Assembly: GCF_900115615.1 (NCBI RefSeq)
Contig: NZ_FOXB01000010.1
Location: 1 to 62,107 of the forward strand
Direction: 5' to 3'
DNA length: 62,107 nucleotides
Source: Hydrogenimonas thermophila
Lineage (GTDB): Bacteria > Campylobacterota > Campylobacteria > Campylobacterales > Hydrogenimonadaceae
Part shown: piece after piece, positions 10,239-19,337 of the stretch
Position numbering within the stretch: position 1 is the first letter of the stretch
Layout of the letters: each line of letters begins with the position of its first letter
The notes under the pieces: model-generated
Told to the model about the DNA's origin: nothing
What the model saw: only the letters and a program-made list of their open reading frames with translations
Database searches by the model: none
Made by a program: the position numbers and the translations under genes

Positions 10239-12869
10239 ATGATTAGAATTTTAGCTATTTTATTTTTTCCTCTAATTCTTTTTAGTCAATCTTTTCTGTA
10301 TCAATTGCAAAATTTAGATATTAATGAGACTGCAAATAGCAATTTTAACCTTGTAGTTACAAGTTACTCAAAAGATGGTTCACTTGATGAAGCTTATACG
10401 ATAGATGAACTTCAAAAACTTCACGATACCAATAAAACTGTACTCTCATATATGAGTATAGGAGAAGCGGGTGATTATGAATACTACTTTGATCAATCTT
10501 GGCTTGATGCTGATGGGAATCCTTCACCTACAGCACCTGAATGGCTTGGACATCTCAATCCCAACTGGCCTGGAGATTACAAAATAAGATATTGGTATGA
10601 TGAATGGTTTGAAGATTTTCTTAAGCCATATCTTGATCGAATAATCGATAATGGATTTGACGGAGTATATCTTGACATAATAGATGCCTATGAATATTGG
10701 GCAGATAGAGATAACTATACCAATTATGGTGGCATAGAGACTCTCCTTCCAAATGATCCTATAGATGATGAAAACCGTTCAGCCTATTTAATGATTGAAC
10801 TTGTAAAAAAGATAAGTGACTATGCAAAATCTAAAAAGCCTGGTTTTCTCATTTATCCTCAAAATGGTGCTGCTATTATAAACTATGATGCAAATGGAAG
10901 CTATTTTGATGCTATTGATGGTTTAGGTATAGAAAGCCTTTTTTATGTAAGAGACAATAAAGCTATAGAAAATACAGAAAGAGTTAAATTAGTTAAAAAG
11001 TTTCTTGATAATGGAAAAAATGTCATAGTAACTGACTATGTAGATGATGGAAGCGGATTTAAAGGAGAAAACAGAAAGAGGATTTTAGATTTTATCAAGC
11101 TATGTAAAGATAATGGATTCACTCCTTATGCTGCTGATATAAACCAAACTTTGGAAAGAATCAATCCTATAGCTAAAGGTTTAGCTGCTCATTTAGATAC
11201 CATTACCCAGCCTCTTTTTAGAAAATTTAATATAGGTATAGGCTCAGGACAGGGCATAGATTTTGAAGCAGTTGATGGTTCAAAAGTTTGGCTAAATGTA
11301 GTAGACTTGATGACACCAGCTGATCTAAATATAAGTTACTATAATAATATTAAAGACTATAATCTTACCTTGTTTGAAAAGATTCAAAGCAGACTTATAA
11401 ATGCCGACTCTTTAACATTATGGATAGTAAAAGGGTGGCAGGAGAGCTGGTTTAATAAAGCAAAATTGCAAACACTTCTTGATCATAACAAAACAATAAT
11501 ATTTAACTACTGGTACTTTGGAGATACCATTGGCGGAGATAATGCCATAGATCTTATTTTAGCAGGGAAAGATGAATATCTTGAAGATGCTTCACGCTTA
11601 GGTAGATTTATAGCTGATCTTAACGGAACAGTAGCAGTTGTAATGGAGCCTGAGTTCAATAAAGCTTCCATAACTGATTCTGCTGAAAACTCTATTTTGT
11701 TTGCATCTATATTAAAAGAGGCTATGAAGAGAATTAGAGCCCAAAAGAGTGATGTACTTCTATCTATTTGCCCAATGGATACAGGTATTAGAAGCAGTTT
11801 AACAAGTTATGGAGGCTATAAACGAGACTCATTGGGAGACAAAAATGAGTGGAGCCGTTTTTTGCCTGTTATAGATGAACTTAAAGATGAACTAGATTTT
11901 ATTACAATTCAGGAGATGGTAGGACAGTTTACAAAAGATTCATCAAAGTTTCCTTCAGATGAGCTGATAAGTTATACAAAAGATCAGCTTGGATTAAAAG
12001 ATTTACCAAAACGCATAGAAAATTTCAGCTCATTTTTAAATGAGCGTTACTATTTGCCAGTATTGCTTGGTTATATAACTCTTCCTGAAACAGGATGGAG
12101 AGATTTAAATGGAAATAACCTCTATGATGATGGTGAACTGATAGAGGATTTGTGGCTTGATGAAAGTGTAGCACTTTACCATCGTCTTAAACGAAATGCA
12201 AAATCTCTCTATGAGCATGGACTTTTTGGATTCTCTCCAATGGCACTCTTTGATGATCCTGACCATGATCTTGGAGGGTACCAGTTTTTTAGTGAAAATG
12301 AGTATCATATAGGAATTATCGCTACTGATGCAACAAATGGTGTGGCAGGTACTCCAAGAAGTGCTCATATAACGCTAAAAGGATTAAATGGCATATCTAT
12401 ACTCGATATCCTTTACAGTGATCAGCCATATCTGTTTTTAGATGGTGGCTGGAATCTTGTAGGACTTCCTGAAATAGCTGATTTATCTCAATTTAGTGCA
12501 GTTTGGGGATATAAAAATTCAGAGTGGTTTGCAAATATTAATGGATTTAGTGCAAGCGAATTGGAAAGTTATGGTATTCACCAACTTGATACAATTGAAC
12601 CTCATAGAGGATACTGGGTATTAACTGATAAAGCTATGTTGATTCCTTATGATACCAACAGATCTAATATAGATGACTGTCTTGAATCAACAGGATGGAG
12701 CTTATGTTCTCATATTGAAACAGAAGATATTGAAAGGTCAGATTTAAGTTTTATATGGAAATATGATCGTGGGTCTTGGAAACAGCGAAACAGTTCTAAT
12801 ATTTTATATGACAGTTTTGACTATATAGAAAATATATATCTTGATGAAGGAGTTTGGATAAGAAAGTAA
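10239..12869 (+). CDS. Secreted multidomain protein with TM1410-type (GH114-like) glycosidase domain
   Basis: This 876-residue protein has a cleavable-looking signal peptide (about residues 1-18). Residues about 30-310 resemble the TM1410/MJ1477 (GH114-like) family, with LSYMSIGEAGDYEYYF, a GHLNPNWPG stretch and GFDGVYLDIIDAYEYW. GH114 members include polygalactosaminidases related to PelA. A second region (about 330-720) looks like another TIM-barrel domain with VAVVMEPEFN. The C-terminus has two GW-type repeats starting GWNLVG and GWSLCS. It likely acts on an exopolysaccharide outside the cytoplasm, but the substrate is unknown. It has no operon partners. Confidence 0.7.
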   Translation: MIRILAILFFPLILFSQSFLYQLQNLDINETANSNFNLVVTSYSKDGSLDEAYTIDELQKLHDTNKTVLSYMSIGEAGDYEYYFDQSWLDADGNPSPTAPEWLGHLNPNWPGDYKIRYWYDEWFEDFLKPYLDRIIDNGFDGVYLDIIDAYEYWADRDNYTNYGGIETLLPNDPIDDENRSAYLMIELVKKISDYAKSKKPGFLIYPQNGAAIINYDANGSYFDAIDGLGIESLFYVRDNKAIENTERVKLVKKFLDNGKNVIVTDYVDDGSGFKGENRKRILDFIKLCKDNGFTPYAADINQTLERINPIAKGLAAHLDTITQPLFRKFNIGIGSGQGIDFEAVDGSKVWLNVVDLMTPADLNISYYNNIKDYNLTLFEKIQSRLINADSLTLWIVKGWQESWFNKAKLQTLLDHNKTIIFNYWYFGDTIGGDNAIDLILAGKDEYLEDASRLGRFIADLNGTVAVVMEPEFNKASITDSAENSILFASILKEAMKRIRAQKSDVLLSICPMDTGIRSSLTSYGGYKRDSLGDKNEWSRFLPVIDELKDELDFITIQEMVGQFTKDSSKFPSDELISYTKDQLGLKDLPKRIENFSSFLNERYYLPVLLGYITLPETGWRDLNGNNLYDDGELIEDLWLDESVALYHRLKRNAKSLYEHGLFGFSPMALFDDPDHDLGGYQFFSENEYHIGIIATDATNGVAGTPRSAHITLKGLNGISILDILYSDQPYLFLDGGWNLVGLPEIADLSQFSAVWGYKNSEWFANINGFSASELESYGIHQLDTIEPHRGYWVLTDKAMLIPYDTNRSNIDDCLESTGWSLCSHIETEDIERSDLSFIWKYDRGSWKQRNSSNILYDSFDYIENIYLDEGVWIRK

Positions 12870-12950
12870 GCTTATAAATTTTAGTACAAGATTATTGAAT
12901 TTGCTCAACTGATATCACGCAGTTTATATGTTATTTTAAAAAAATATCAA

Positions 12951-12966
12951 CTAAAGTTGACTTTAG
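12951..12966. promoter_or_regulatory. 16-bp palindrome in the gap before the SulP gene
   Basis: CTAAAGT-TG-ACTTTAG is a perfect inverted repeat with 7-bp arms, about 130 bp upstream of the SulP start. It may be an operator or part of a weak terminator for the preceding gene. Confidence 0.35.
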
Positions 12967-13018
12967 AATAGTAAGAGAATAGATTAAAATACTTAATAGT
13001 TTTTAAGAGCTTTTTACA

Positions 13019-13024
13019 TATAAT
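13019..13024 (+). promoter_or_regulatory. Candidate -10 element for the SulP gene
   Basis: ACATATAATCG contains a perfect TATAAT about 73 bp upstream of the ATG at 13097. No clear -35 is present. Confidence 0.45.
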
Positions 13025-13096
13025 CGCACTCTTTTTTTTAGCTTCTGTAAATCATTACGGTTTTAAATCACTCATAATTTTAAAAGGGTTTAACAT

Positions 13097-14599
13097 ATGT
13101 TTGCACAACTTCTAAAAGCCTATAGTGGGCATAGTGTTAAGAATGATGTTCTTTCTGGTGCTGTCGTTGCAATTGCACTTGTTCCGGAAGCAATAGCCTT
13201 CTCATTAATAGCAGGAGTTTCTCCTCTTGTTGGGCTATATACAGCTTTTTTGTTGGGGCTTATTACGGCACTTTTTGGCGGAAAGCCGGGTATGATAAGC
13301 GGTGCAACAGGAAGTGTTGCTGTTGTTATGGTCTCTCTTGTAGCTACACATGGTGTTGAGTATCTCTTTTTTGCAACAGTATTGACAGGCTTACTGCAGG
13401 TTGCTTTTGGATTGATGAAGCTTGCAAAGTTTATTCGTCTTGTTCCACAACCTGCAATTTTGGGATTTGTAAATGGTCTTGCCATTATTATTGCTTTAGC
13501 GCAGTTGCCAATGTTTGAAGGTGAAGGACCTGTTATGTACTTCTTGGTATTTGCAACTATGGCTACAATGGTAATTTTGCCTAAAATTACAAAAGCAGTA
13601 CCTGCAGGTTTGGTGGCAATTATTGTGCTTAGTATTATTACTATTATATTTGATCTAGATACAAAGCGTGTTGCAGATCTTGGAAATATTGCCGGAGATC
13701 TTCCAAGCTTTCACTGGCCTGATGTACCTTTAAGCCTTGAGACTCTTAAAATTGTATTGCCTTATGCATTTATAATGGCAGCGGTAGGATTAATAGAGTC
13801 TCTTTTGACACTATCTGTTCTTGATGAGATGAGTGGAGAGAAGGGTAATGCAAACAAAGAGGCAGTTGCACTTGGTGCAGGTAATGCGACTTGTGGAGTT
13901 TTTGGCGGTATGGCAGGTTGTGCGATGATAGGGCAGAGTATCATCAACTACACATCTGGCGGGCGTGGACGACTCTCTGGTGCTACGGCAGCAATTTTGC
14001 TTATTCTTTTTGTTGTCTCTTTAAGTGAGTATATTGGACAGATTCCTATTGCAGTATTGGTTGGTATTATGTTTATGGTTAGTGTAGAGACATTTGAGTG
14101 GGCAAGTATGGATAGATTACGTAGAATGCCTAAAACAGATGCTTTTATTCTTATTACTGTTACGATAGTTACAATTTTTACAGATTTGGCTATGGCAGTA
14201 ATCATTGGTGTAATCATTTCAGCTCTTGTTTTTGCTTGGCAGCATGCAAGAGTTTATACTAGAACATATACTGAGGGTAAGCGAAAAATCTATGAGTTTG
14301 ATGGTCCACTCTTCTTTGGTTCTGTACAGGGATTTTTAGATCAGTTTGATGTAGCAAATGACCCTGATGAGGTTGTAATGGACTTTAAACGTACCAGAGT
14401 TATGGACTCAAGTGGTGTTGAGGCTATTGACAAGATTACAAAGCGTTATGAGGATGCAAACAAAAAATTGACAATACGTCATTTAAGTGATGATTGTAAA
14501 AAACTTCTTAAAGCAGCAGGAAAATACTGTACATATGAAGAGGATGATCCAACCTATAAAGTTGCAGTCAACCATGAAGAGTATCAAAAGGTGTACTGA
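13097..14599 (+). CDS. SulP-family anion transporter with STAS domain
   Basis: The 500-residue protein has the SulP signature near the N-terminus (VAIALVPEAIAFSLIAGVSP) and about ten to eleven membrane helices. A cytosolic STAS domain occupies about the last 120 residues, with VVMDFKRTRVMDSSGVEAID. SulP proteins carry sulfate, bicarbonate or other anions. Substrate cannot be read from the sequence; bicarbonate uptake would suit an autotroph, but that is inference. It converges with the antiporter gene across a hairpin. Confidence 0.9.
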   Translation: MFAQLLKAYSGHSVKNDVLSGAVVAIALVPEAIAFSLIAGVSPLVGLYTAFLLGLITALFGGKPGMISGATGSVAVVMVSLVATHGVEYLFFATVLTGLLQVAFGLMKLAKFIRLVPQPAILGFVNGLAIIIALAQLPMFEGEGPVMYFLVFATMATMVILPKITKAVPAGLVAIIVLSIITIIFDLDTKRVADLGNIAGDLPSFHWPDVPLSLETLKIVLPYAFIMAAVGLIESLLTLSVLDEMSGEKGNANKEAVALGAGNATCGVFGGMAGCAMIGQSIINYTSGGRGRLSGATAAILLILFVVSLSEYIGQIPIAVLVGIMFMVSVETFEWASMDRLRRMPKTDAFILITVTIVTIFTDLAMAVIIGVIISALVFAWQHARVYTRTYTEGKRKIYEFDGPLFFGSVQGFLDQFDVANDPDEVVMDFKRTRVMDSSGVEAIDKITKRYEDANKKLTIRHLSDDCKKLLKAAGKYCTYEEDDPTYKVAVNHEEYQKVY

Positions 14600-14617
14600 G
14601 AGATATATTCTCTCAGT
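14595..14617. terminator. Convergent stem-loop between SulP and antiporter genes
   Basis: ACTGAGAGA (14595-14603) and TCTCTCAGT (14609-14617) form a perfect 9-bp stem with a 5-base loop that overlaps the SulP stop codon. It lies between two convergent genes and may terminate both; U-tracts are weak. Confidence 0.5.
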
Positions 14618-14644
14618 TACCACTTGAGTATTTTAACCTCTATT

Positions 14645-15847
14645 TTAATCTCCAGTTTCCTTTCCATATACCATTTTAATAAAAAAAGGTGGTACCAGTG
14701 TTGTCAATATAATAACAAGAATCAGTGCCGCATATATTTCATTATCAAAAATATTTCCTATGCGACCAATTTCTGCAAAGATTAGTCCTACTTCTCCGCG
14801 TGGGATCATTGAAAGTCCAATAATAAGGCGTTTTTTCATAGGTAATGTATGAAGGAAAAAAGGAATGAACATCTTCCCAATTACTGAAACTAGCAAGATG
14901 ATTCCACCAAATACCCATACTTTTGGTTCGCTCCAGGCAATTTGAGTAAGATCCATTGAGAGACCAACAGTAACAAAAAAGATAGGTGTAAAAAGGTAAA
15001 CAATAGGACGAATTTGATTTTCTATTTTGGCTGCAAAAGCTTGGTTTTCATGCATTGCGATACCAAAAGGCAGGAAAAATCTTCGTGACAGTGCAAGACC
15101 TGCAGCAAATCCGCCAATTATTTCAGGTGCTCCAACTTGATGAGCCAACCATGCAAAAAACAGAACAAGCGAAAAAATAGCTGTAGGAATAAGACCTGGA
15201 CGATTTTGATGGCTGTCATATTTTTGAATGAGCAGAGCCATAGTCTTTGCAGCAATAGGTGCAACAATAAAAAATGAGATAATGAATATAAAAACTTTAC
15301 CTGCATTCATTAGATCAACTGTATTGCTTTTGGAAAACTCGTAAAGAATAGCCAGCAAAACAACACCAAAAATATCATCTAATACAGCGGCACCCAGTAC
15401 AATTTCTCCCTCTTTGCTTTGACGTTTTTTTAAGTCATTTAATACTCTTATTGTAATTCCAATACTAGTGGCTGTAATTGTACCACCTACAAAGAGGGAA
15501 ACAACAAGAGAGAGATTAAAAATAGTGTAGCTAACCCAGGCCCCAAGTATAAAAGGGATTAGAAAGCCTCCTATTGCTATAATAGCTGCATTCCAACCAC
15601 TCTGTTTAAGTTTATTGATATCAGTATCAATACCAACTTCAAAGAGTAATAGTATAATTCCAATTTCTGCAAGTAGTTTTATAGTACTACTTGGTTCAAC
15701 CCATCCCAATAAAGATGGTCCTAAAATAATACCTGCAAGTAGCTCACCAAGAACGGGAGGAATTGCAAGTTTTTGAAATAGTTCTGCAAAGATACGAGCA
15801 CTCAGCAGAATCAGTAAAAGAATTAAAAAGAAATCATGAGGTTGCAT
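14645..15847 (-). CDS. Cation:proton antiporter, CPA2 (Kef/NapA-like) family
   Basis: The 400-residue membrane protein has about 12-13 helices and CPA2 features: LPLVLGELLAGIILGPSLLGW-like N-terminus, an LLLFEVGIDTD motif, LGAAVLDDIFGVVLLAI with the paired acidic residues of the ion site, and LSMIPRGEVGLIF. It lacks the C-terminal RCK nucleotide-binding domain of KefB/KefC. It probably exchanges Na+ or K+ for protons. It is a single gene on the minus strand. Confidence 0.88.
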   Translation of the reverse strand: MQPHDFFLILLLILLSARIFAELFQKLAIPPVLGELLAGIILGPSLLGWVEPSSTIKLLAEIGIILLLFEVGIDTDINKLKQSGWNAAIIAIGGFLIPFILGAWVSYTIFNLSLVVSLFVGGTITATSIGITIRVLNDLKKRQSKEGEIVLGAAVLDDIFGVVLLAILYEFSKSNTVDLMNAGKVFIFIISFFIVAPIAAKTMALLIQKYDSHQNRPGLIPTAIFSLVLFFAWLAHQVGAPEIIGGFAAGLALSRRFFLPFGIAMHENQAFAAKIENQIRPIVYLFTPIFFVTVGLSMDLTQIAWSEPKVWVFGGIILLVSVIGKMFIPFFLHTLPMKKRLIIGLSMIPRGEVGLIFAEIGRIGNIFDNEIYAALILVIILTTLVPPFFIKMVYGKETGD

Positions 15848-15910
15848 AGTGTTGATTATATCAAGATTTTATGAAATAATAATACAAATTATATTTGGGG
15901 AGGGATCTTT

Positions 15911-16375
15911 ATGTCGGTAGGTAAAACGCTTGGGGTTATATTTGTTATTGGTTTTATTGTAATGCAGCTTATTCCTGTTGAGCGCAGCAATCCAAAAACA
16001 GACCCAGCATTGGAGATAAAAGCACCGGCTGATGTTAAAGAGGTTTTTAAACGCTCTTGTTATGATTGTCACTCAAATGAAACAAAATGGCCATGGTACA
16101 GTAATATTGCTCCCATTAAATGGTTTATTGCTCGAGATGTTCATGTTGGTCGTCAATGGCTCAACTTCAGTGAGTGGGAGAGTTATGATGAAGAGAAGAA
16201 AAAGAAATTAAAAGAGATGATTTTTACAGCAGTTGGGCTTGCAATGCCGCTTGGTATGTATGTAAAGGCTCATCCGGAAGCAAAGCTCTCTGCAAAAGAT
16301 CGTGAGATTATTCGCAGTTGGACAGGTTTAACTCCTGAAGATGTTATGAATAATCCAAAAAGGCGGCTTTATTGA
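15911..16375 (+). CDS. Haem-binding domain protein (single CxxCH)
   Basis: The 154-residue protein has an N-terminal hydrophobic anchor or signal (about residues 6-20). The haem-attachment motif CYDCHSNETKWPWYS is at about residue 53. The pattern CYDCHSNET-WPWYS-APxxW is typical of the haem-binding domain family PF14376, which attaches one c-type haem in the periplasm. Its partner and reaction are unknown. The following gene overlaps by 4 bp, so the two are probably co-translated. Confidence 0.85.
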   Translation: MSVGKTLGVIFVIGFIVMQLIPVERSNPKTDPALEIKAPADVKEVFKRSCYDCHSNETKWPWYSNIAPIKWFIARDVHVGRQWLNFSEWESYDEEKKKKLKEMIFTAVGLAMPLGMYVKAHPEAKLSAKDREIIRSWTGLTPEDVMNNPKRRLY

Positions 16376-16821
16376 TTAAAGCTGTCTTATATGTACATAT
16401 ACTTTCTGCTACAGCATGGGTAGGTGGTTCTTTATTGCTTTTTGCATTGGGTATATTGCTAAGAGATAAAGAGGCGCAAAAAAGTGTTTATGCTCACTTA
16501 GGTCCAATATATGGATATTTTGAAACATTTTGGTTGATTCTACTTTGGGCAACAGGTTTAACAATGTTTTTTCATTTTGGAATATATGATGTTATGGTCC
16601 ATGCGTCTGATTCTGAACTTGCAAATTTAATGAATACAAAACTCATACTTGTTGCTGTTTTAACCATACTTACAATTATTCACATGGTGATAGCATTTAA
16701 AACCCATACAGTAGAGCGAACACCACTGCAAAACTTTATTTCTCGTGGAAGCTCTATGATGATTTTTATATTTAATCTTATTATTGTATGGTATGCTGTA
16801 GGTATTCGAGATCTTCTTTAA
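16372..16821 (+). CDS. Four-helix membrane protein, CopD/DUF2269-like
   Basis: The 149-residue protein starts with TTG at 16372, overlapping the stop of the haem-binding gene. It has four hydrophobic segments and an N-terminal VLYVHILSATAWVGGSLLLF helix. The H-x6-WxGG pattern resembles CopD-type and DUF2269 membrane proteins, which may bind haem. It probably works with the upstream haem protein. Exact function is unknown. Confidence 0.7.
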   Translation: MIKAVLYVHILSATAWVGGSLLLFALGILLRDKEAQKSVYAHLGPIYGYFETFWLILLWATGLTMFFHFGIYDVMVHASDSELANLMNTKLILVAVLTILTIIHMVIAFKTHTVERTPLQNFISRGSSMMIFIFNLIIVWYAVGIRDLL

Positions 16822-16839
16822 ATAATATAGCGTTTGATT

Positions 16840-16897
16840 GTCACGGTAATGTCACTCATAGCTATAATAGTTGACTTATAGTGACATAATTGTGAGC
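16840..16897. promoter_or_regulatory. Inverted and direct GTCAC repeats upstream of nrdD
   Basis: ATGTCACT (16849-16856) and AGTGACAT (16880-16887) are perfect inverted repeats. A further GTCAC at about 16840 and GTGAG at about 16892 extend the symmetry. The spacing and the GTCAC/GTGAC half-sites suggest a dimeric regulator. The sequence does not fit the NrdR box consensus well. No gene is present in the 223-bp gap. Confidence 0.45.
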
Positions 16898-16942
16898 AAT
16901 TTTTTTATAGCTTGACAAGTCGTTTTTGCATATTATTTCAGT

Positions 16943-17039
16943 ACCAAAACAGTTTGGTGCCTACTCCTGACAGCTTGCATAGAAGAGTGGGGACCGAAGC
17001 CTCTCCTCTTTCCTCCCTAGGCTTCGGCTTCCACTCTTC
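16943..17039 (+). ncRNA. Structured leader RNA element upstream of nrdD
   Basis: A first hairpin pairs ACCAAA (16943-16948) with TTTGGT (16953-16958). A second, long hairpin has outer arms GAAGAGTGG (16982-16990) and CCACTCTTC (17031-17039) and inner arms CCGAAGCCT (16994-17002) and AGGCTTCGG (17019-17027), all perfect, closing a pyrimidine-rich loop. It is far more GC-rich than its surroundings. A TTGACA at 16912 and TATTAT at 16931 lie upstream. It ends 6 bp before the annotated GTG and lacks a U-tract, so it may control translation of nrdD. It may equally be a small RNA. I do not recognise the family. Confidence 0.55.
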
Positions 17040-17044
17040 AATTT

Positions 17045-19192
17045 GTGATTGATATTAACGTAAAGATATATAAAATGATACTAAAAGAGATACTAAAACG
17101 TGACGGCTCTAAAGAACCTTTTGCCCCTTATAAAATAGAAGATGCTATAAAAGCAGCCTTTAAAAGCCAAAATACACAATATGACAATACCATTTTCTTT
17201 AATGTTTTAGAGCGCTTGAAAAGTAAACGGATTGCTGCGGTAGAAGATATTCAAGATATGATCGAACAGGAGCTTTTTAAAGCTCGTTATTTTGAAGTTA
17301 TGCGTGCTTTTATGATCTATCGTCATACTCATAAAATGCAAAGAGAGCATGTTTATGGGCTTACAGAAGATACAACTTTTATAAGCTCGACTGAAACAAT
17401 AGAAGAGTATATAGGCAAAAGTGACTGGCGAATAAATGCAAACTCAAATACAGGCTACTCTCATGCAGGACTTATAAACAATACAGCAGGAAAAGTAATT
17501 GCCAACTATTGGTTAGACAAGGTTTACTCTAAAGCTGAAGGTTATGCTCATAGAAATGGAGACTACCATATTCACGACTTAGATTGCCTAAGCGGTTATT
17601 GTGCCGGATGGAGTTTAAGGGTATTGCTTGATGAAGGGTTTAATGGTGTAAGAGGGCGTGTTGAGAGTCGTCCTCCAAACCATTTTAGAGAAGCTTTGGG
17701 ACAAATGGCAAATTTTTTGGGAATTTTGCAAAGTGAGTGGGCAGGTGCACAGGCTTTCAGTTCGTTTGACACATACCTTGCTCCATATGTTTTTAAAGAT
17801 AAACTTGAATATACTGAGATAAAAAAAGCGATTCGCAGTTTTATTTATAACCTAAATGTTCCTGCTAGATGGGGGCAATCTCCATTTACAAATATAACGA
17901 TCGACTGGACAGTTCCTAAAGATTTGCAAGATCAGATCCCAACACGAAATCAGCAGCATCTTTTTAAAGGTGTAGATGATGAAGAGCTAATTTGCATAGC
18001 AAAAGAGCGTGATCCTTCTATTAAGTCGCTTGAAGAGTTGTGCTATAAACATTTTCAAAGAGAGATGAATCTCATCAATCGTGCCTATTATGAGGTAATG
18101 ACAGAGGGTGACAGTACAGGTCAGCCTTTTACCTTTCCTATTCCTACTGTCAATATTACAGAAGATTTTGACTGGTATGGAGAGAATACCGATATACTTT
18201 TTGAAAATACTGCAAAAATAGGCTCATCATACTTTCAAAACTTCATTGGAAGTCAGTATATTAAAGATGAAAACGGCAATCTCATTCCCAACGAAGAGGC
18301 ATACAAGCCAGGGCATGTTAGAAGTATGTGTTGCAGGCTTCAGTTAGATCTGCGTGAACTTTTAAAAAGAGGTGGTGGTCTTTTTGGAAGTGCCGAGATG
18401 ACAGGCAGTATAGGTGTTGTTACAATAAATATGGCACGTCTTGGTTATCTCTATAAGGGAGATAAAAAGGCTCTTCTTGCTCGTTTGGAAGAGCTTATGG
18501 ATATGGCATCATCAACGCTGGAGAAAAAGAGAGTATTTATTAAAGAGCTTTATGACCGTGGATTGTTTCCTTATACAAAGCGATATTTGCCAGGGTTTAA
18601 CAACCACTTTTCTACTATTGGTGTTAATGGTATGAATGAAATGATTCGTAATTTTACTAACGATAAAGACAATATAGCAACACAAAGTGGTCAAGAGTTT
18701 GCTATTGAGGTTTTAGATTTTATGCGTGAAAAACTAAAGTTTTATCAGGAAAAGACAGGTAATTTATATAACTTGGAAGCAACTCCTGCAGAAGGAACAA
18801 CCTACCGCTTTGCCAAAGAAGATAAAAAACGGTATCCAGATATCATTCAAGCAGGTGAAGGAGAATATATCTACTACACTAACTCTTCTCAAATTCCTGT
18901 TGATTGGACTGAAGATCCTTTTGAAGCTCTTGAATTGCAAGATGAATTGCAGTGTAAATATACAGGTGGAACAGTATTGCATCTCTATATGAGAGAGCGA
19001 ATAAGCTCTGCAGAAGCATGTCGCAATCTAGTTAAAAAGGTTATTACCAACTTTAGATTGCCTTACATTACTGTGACACCTCTCTTTTCTGTCTGTCCAA
19101 AGCATGGATATATACCAGGAGAACATGAGTATTGTCCAAAATGTGATGAAGAGTTATTAGCTCAATATGAGGAGGTAAAAGATGCATCATAG
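17045..19192 (+). CDS. nrdD: Anaerobic ribonucleoside-triphosphate reductase, catalytic part lacking the glycyl-radical domain
   Basis: Class III ribonucleotide reductase makes dNTPs without oxygen. The N-terminal ATP-cone (KEILKRDGSKEPFAPYKIED) is followed by the ten-stranded barrel, with NYWLDKVYSKAEGYAHRNGD-type and MCCRLQLDLRELLKRGGG motifs. A C-terminal zinc site reads CPKHGY...CPKC at about residues 684-700, with histidine in place of the second cysteine. The protein stops 15 residues later, before the RVxGY glycyl-radical loop, which is on the next gene. The start may be GTG at 17045 or, giving a more typical N-terminus, ATG at 17075. Confidence 0.9.
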   Translation: MIDINVKIYKMILKEILKRDGSKEPFAPYKIEDAIKAAFKSQNTQYDNTIFFNVLERLKSKRIAAVEDIQDMIEQELFKARYFEVMRAFMIYRHTHKMQREHVYGLTEDTTFISSTETIEEYIGKSDWRINANSNTGYSHAGLINNTAGKVIANYWLDKVYSKAEGYAHRNGDYHIHDLDCLSGYCAGWSLRVLLDEGFNGVRGRVESRPPNHFREALGQMANFLGILQSEWAGAQAFSSFDTYLAPYVFKDKLEYTEIKKAIRSFIYNLNVPARWGQSPFTNITIDWTVPKDLQDQIPTRNQQHLFKGVDDEELICIAKERDPSIKSLEELCYKHFQREMNLINRAYYEVMTEGDSTGQPFTFPIPTVNITEDFDWYGENTDILFENTAKIGSSYFQNFIGSQYIKDENGNLIPNEEAYKPGHVRSMCCRLQLDLRELLKRGGGLFGSAEMTGSIGVVTINMARLGYLYKGDKKALLARLEELMDMASSTLEKKRVFIKELYDRGLFPYTKRYLPGFNNHFSTIGVNGMNEMIRNFTNDKDNIATQSGQEFAIEVLDFMREKLKFYQEKTGNLYNLEATPAEGTTYRFAKEDKKRYPDIIQAGEGEYIYYTNSSQIPVDWTEDPFEALELQDELQCKYTGGTVLHLYMRERISSAEACRNLVKKVITNFRLPYITVTPLFSVCPKHGYIPGEHEYCPKCDEELLAQYEEVKDAS

Positions 19193-19337
19193 AGAAGATA
19201 TATTAAAAGAGTTGGAGTCTAAACGTACTAAGTGTATTGTTTATACACGAGTTATGGGTTATCATAGGCCGGTAGAGAGCTTTAATATTGGTAAAAAAGG
19301 TGAACATCGCCAAAGGAAAAAATTCATTGAACGATAA
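19182..19337 (+). CDS. Separate glycyl-radical domain of class III ribonucleotide reductase
   Basis: This 51-residue gene has an ideal GGAGG site at 19171-19175, six bases before its ATG. It encodes the missing C-terminal module of NrdD: TKCIVYTRVMGYHRPVESFN, with the radical glycine expected at residue 26, then GKKGEHRQRKKF. Its ATG lies inside the last codons of nrdD in the +1 frame and an in-frame TAA lies at 19176-19178. It therefore looks independently initiated and translationally coupled. It overlaps the start of nrdG. A frameshift mutation or assembly error that split one gene is the main alternative. Confidence 0.85.
   Translation: MHHREDILKELESKRTKCIVYTRVMGYHRPVESFNIGKKGEHRQRKKFIER

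Noticed and set aside
16943-17039. Cobalamin or other known riboswitch ahead of nrdD
   Set aside because: I see no B12 box or other known aptamer core; the signal recognition particle RNA core sequence is also absent. Reported only as an unknown structured element.
19176-19192. Programmed +1 frameshift fusing NrdD to its radical domain
   Set aside because: No convincing slippery sequence is present, the shift window is only a few codons because of a TAA, and a strong ribosome site supports independent initiation. Not fully excluded.
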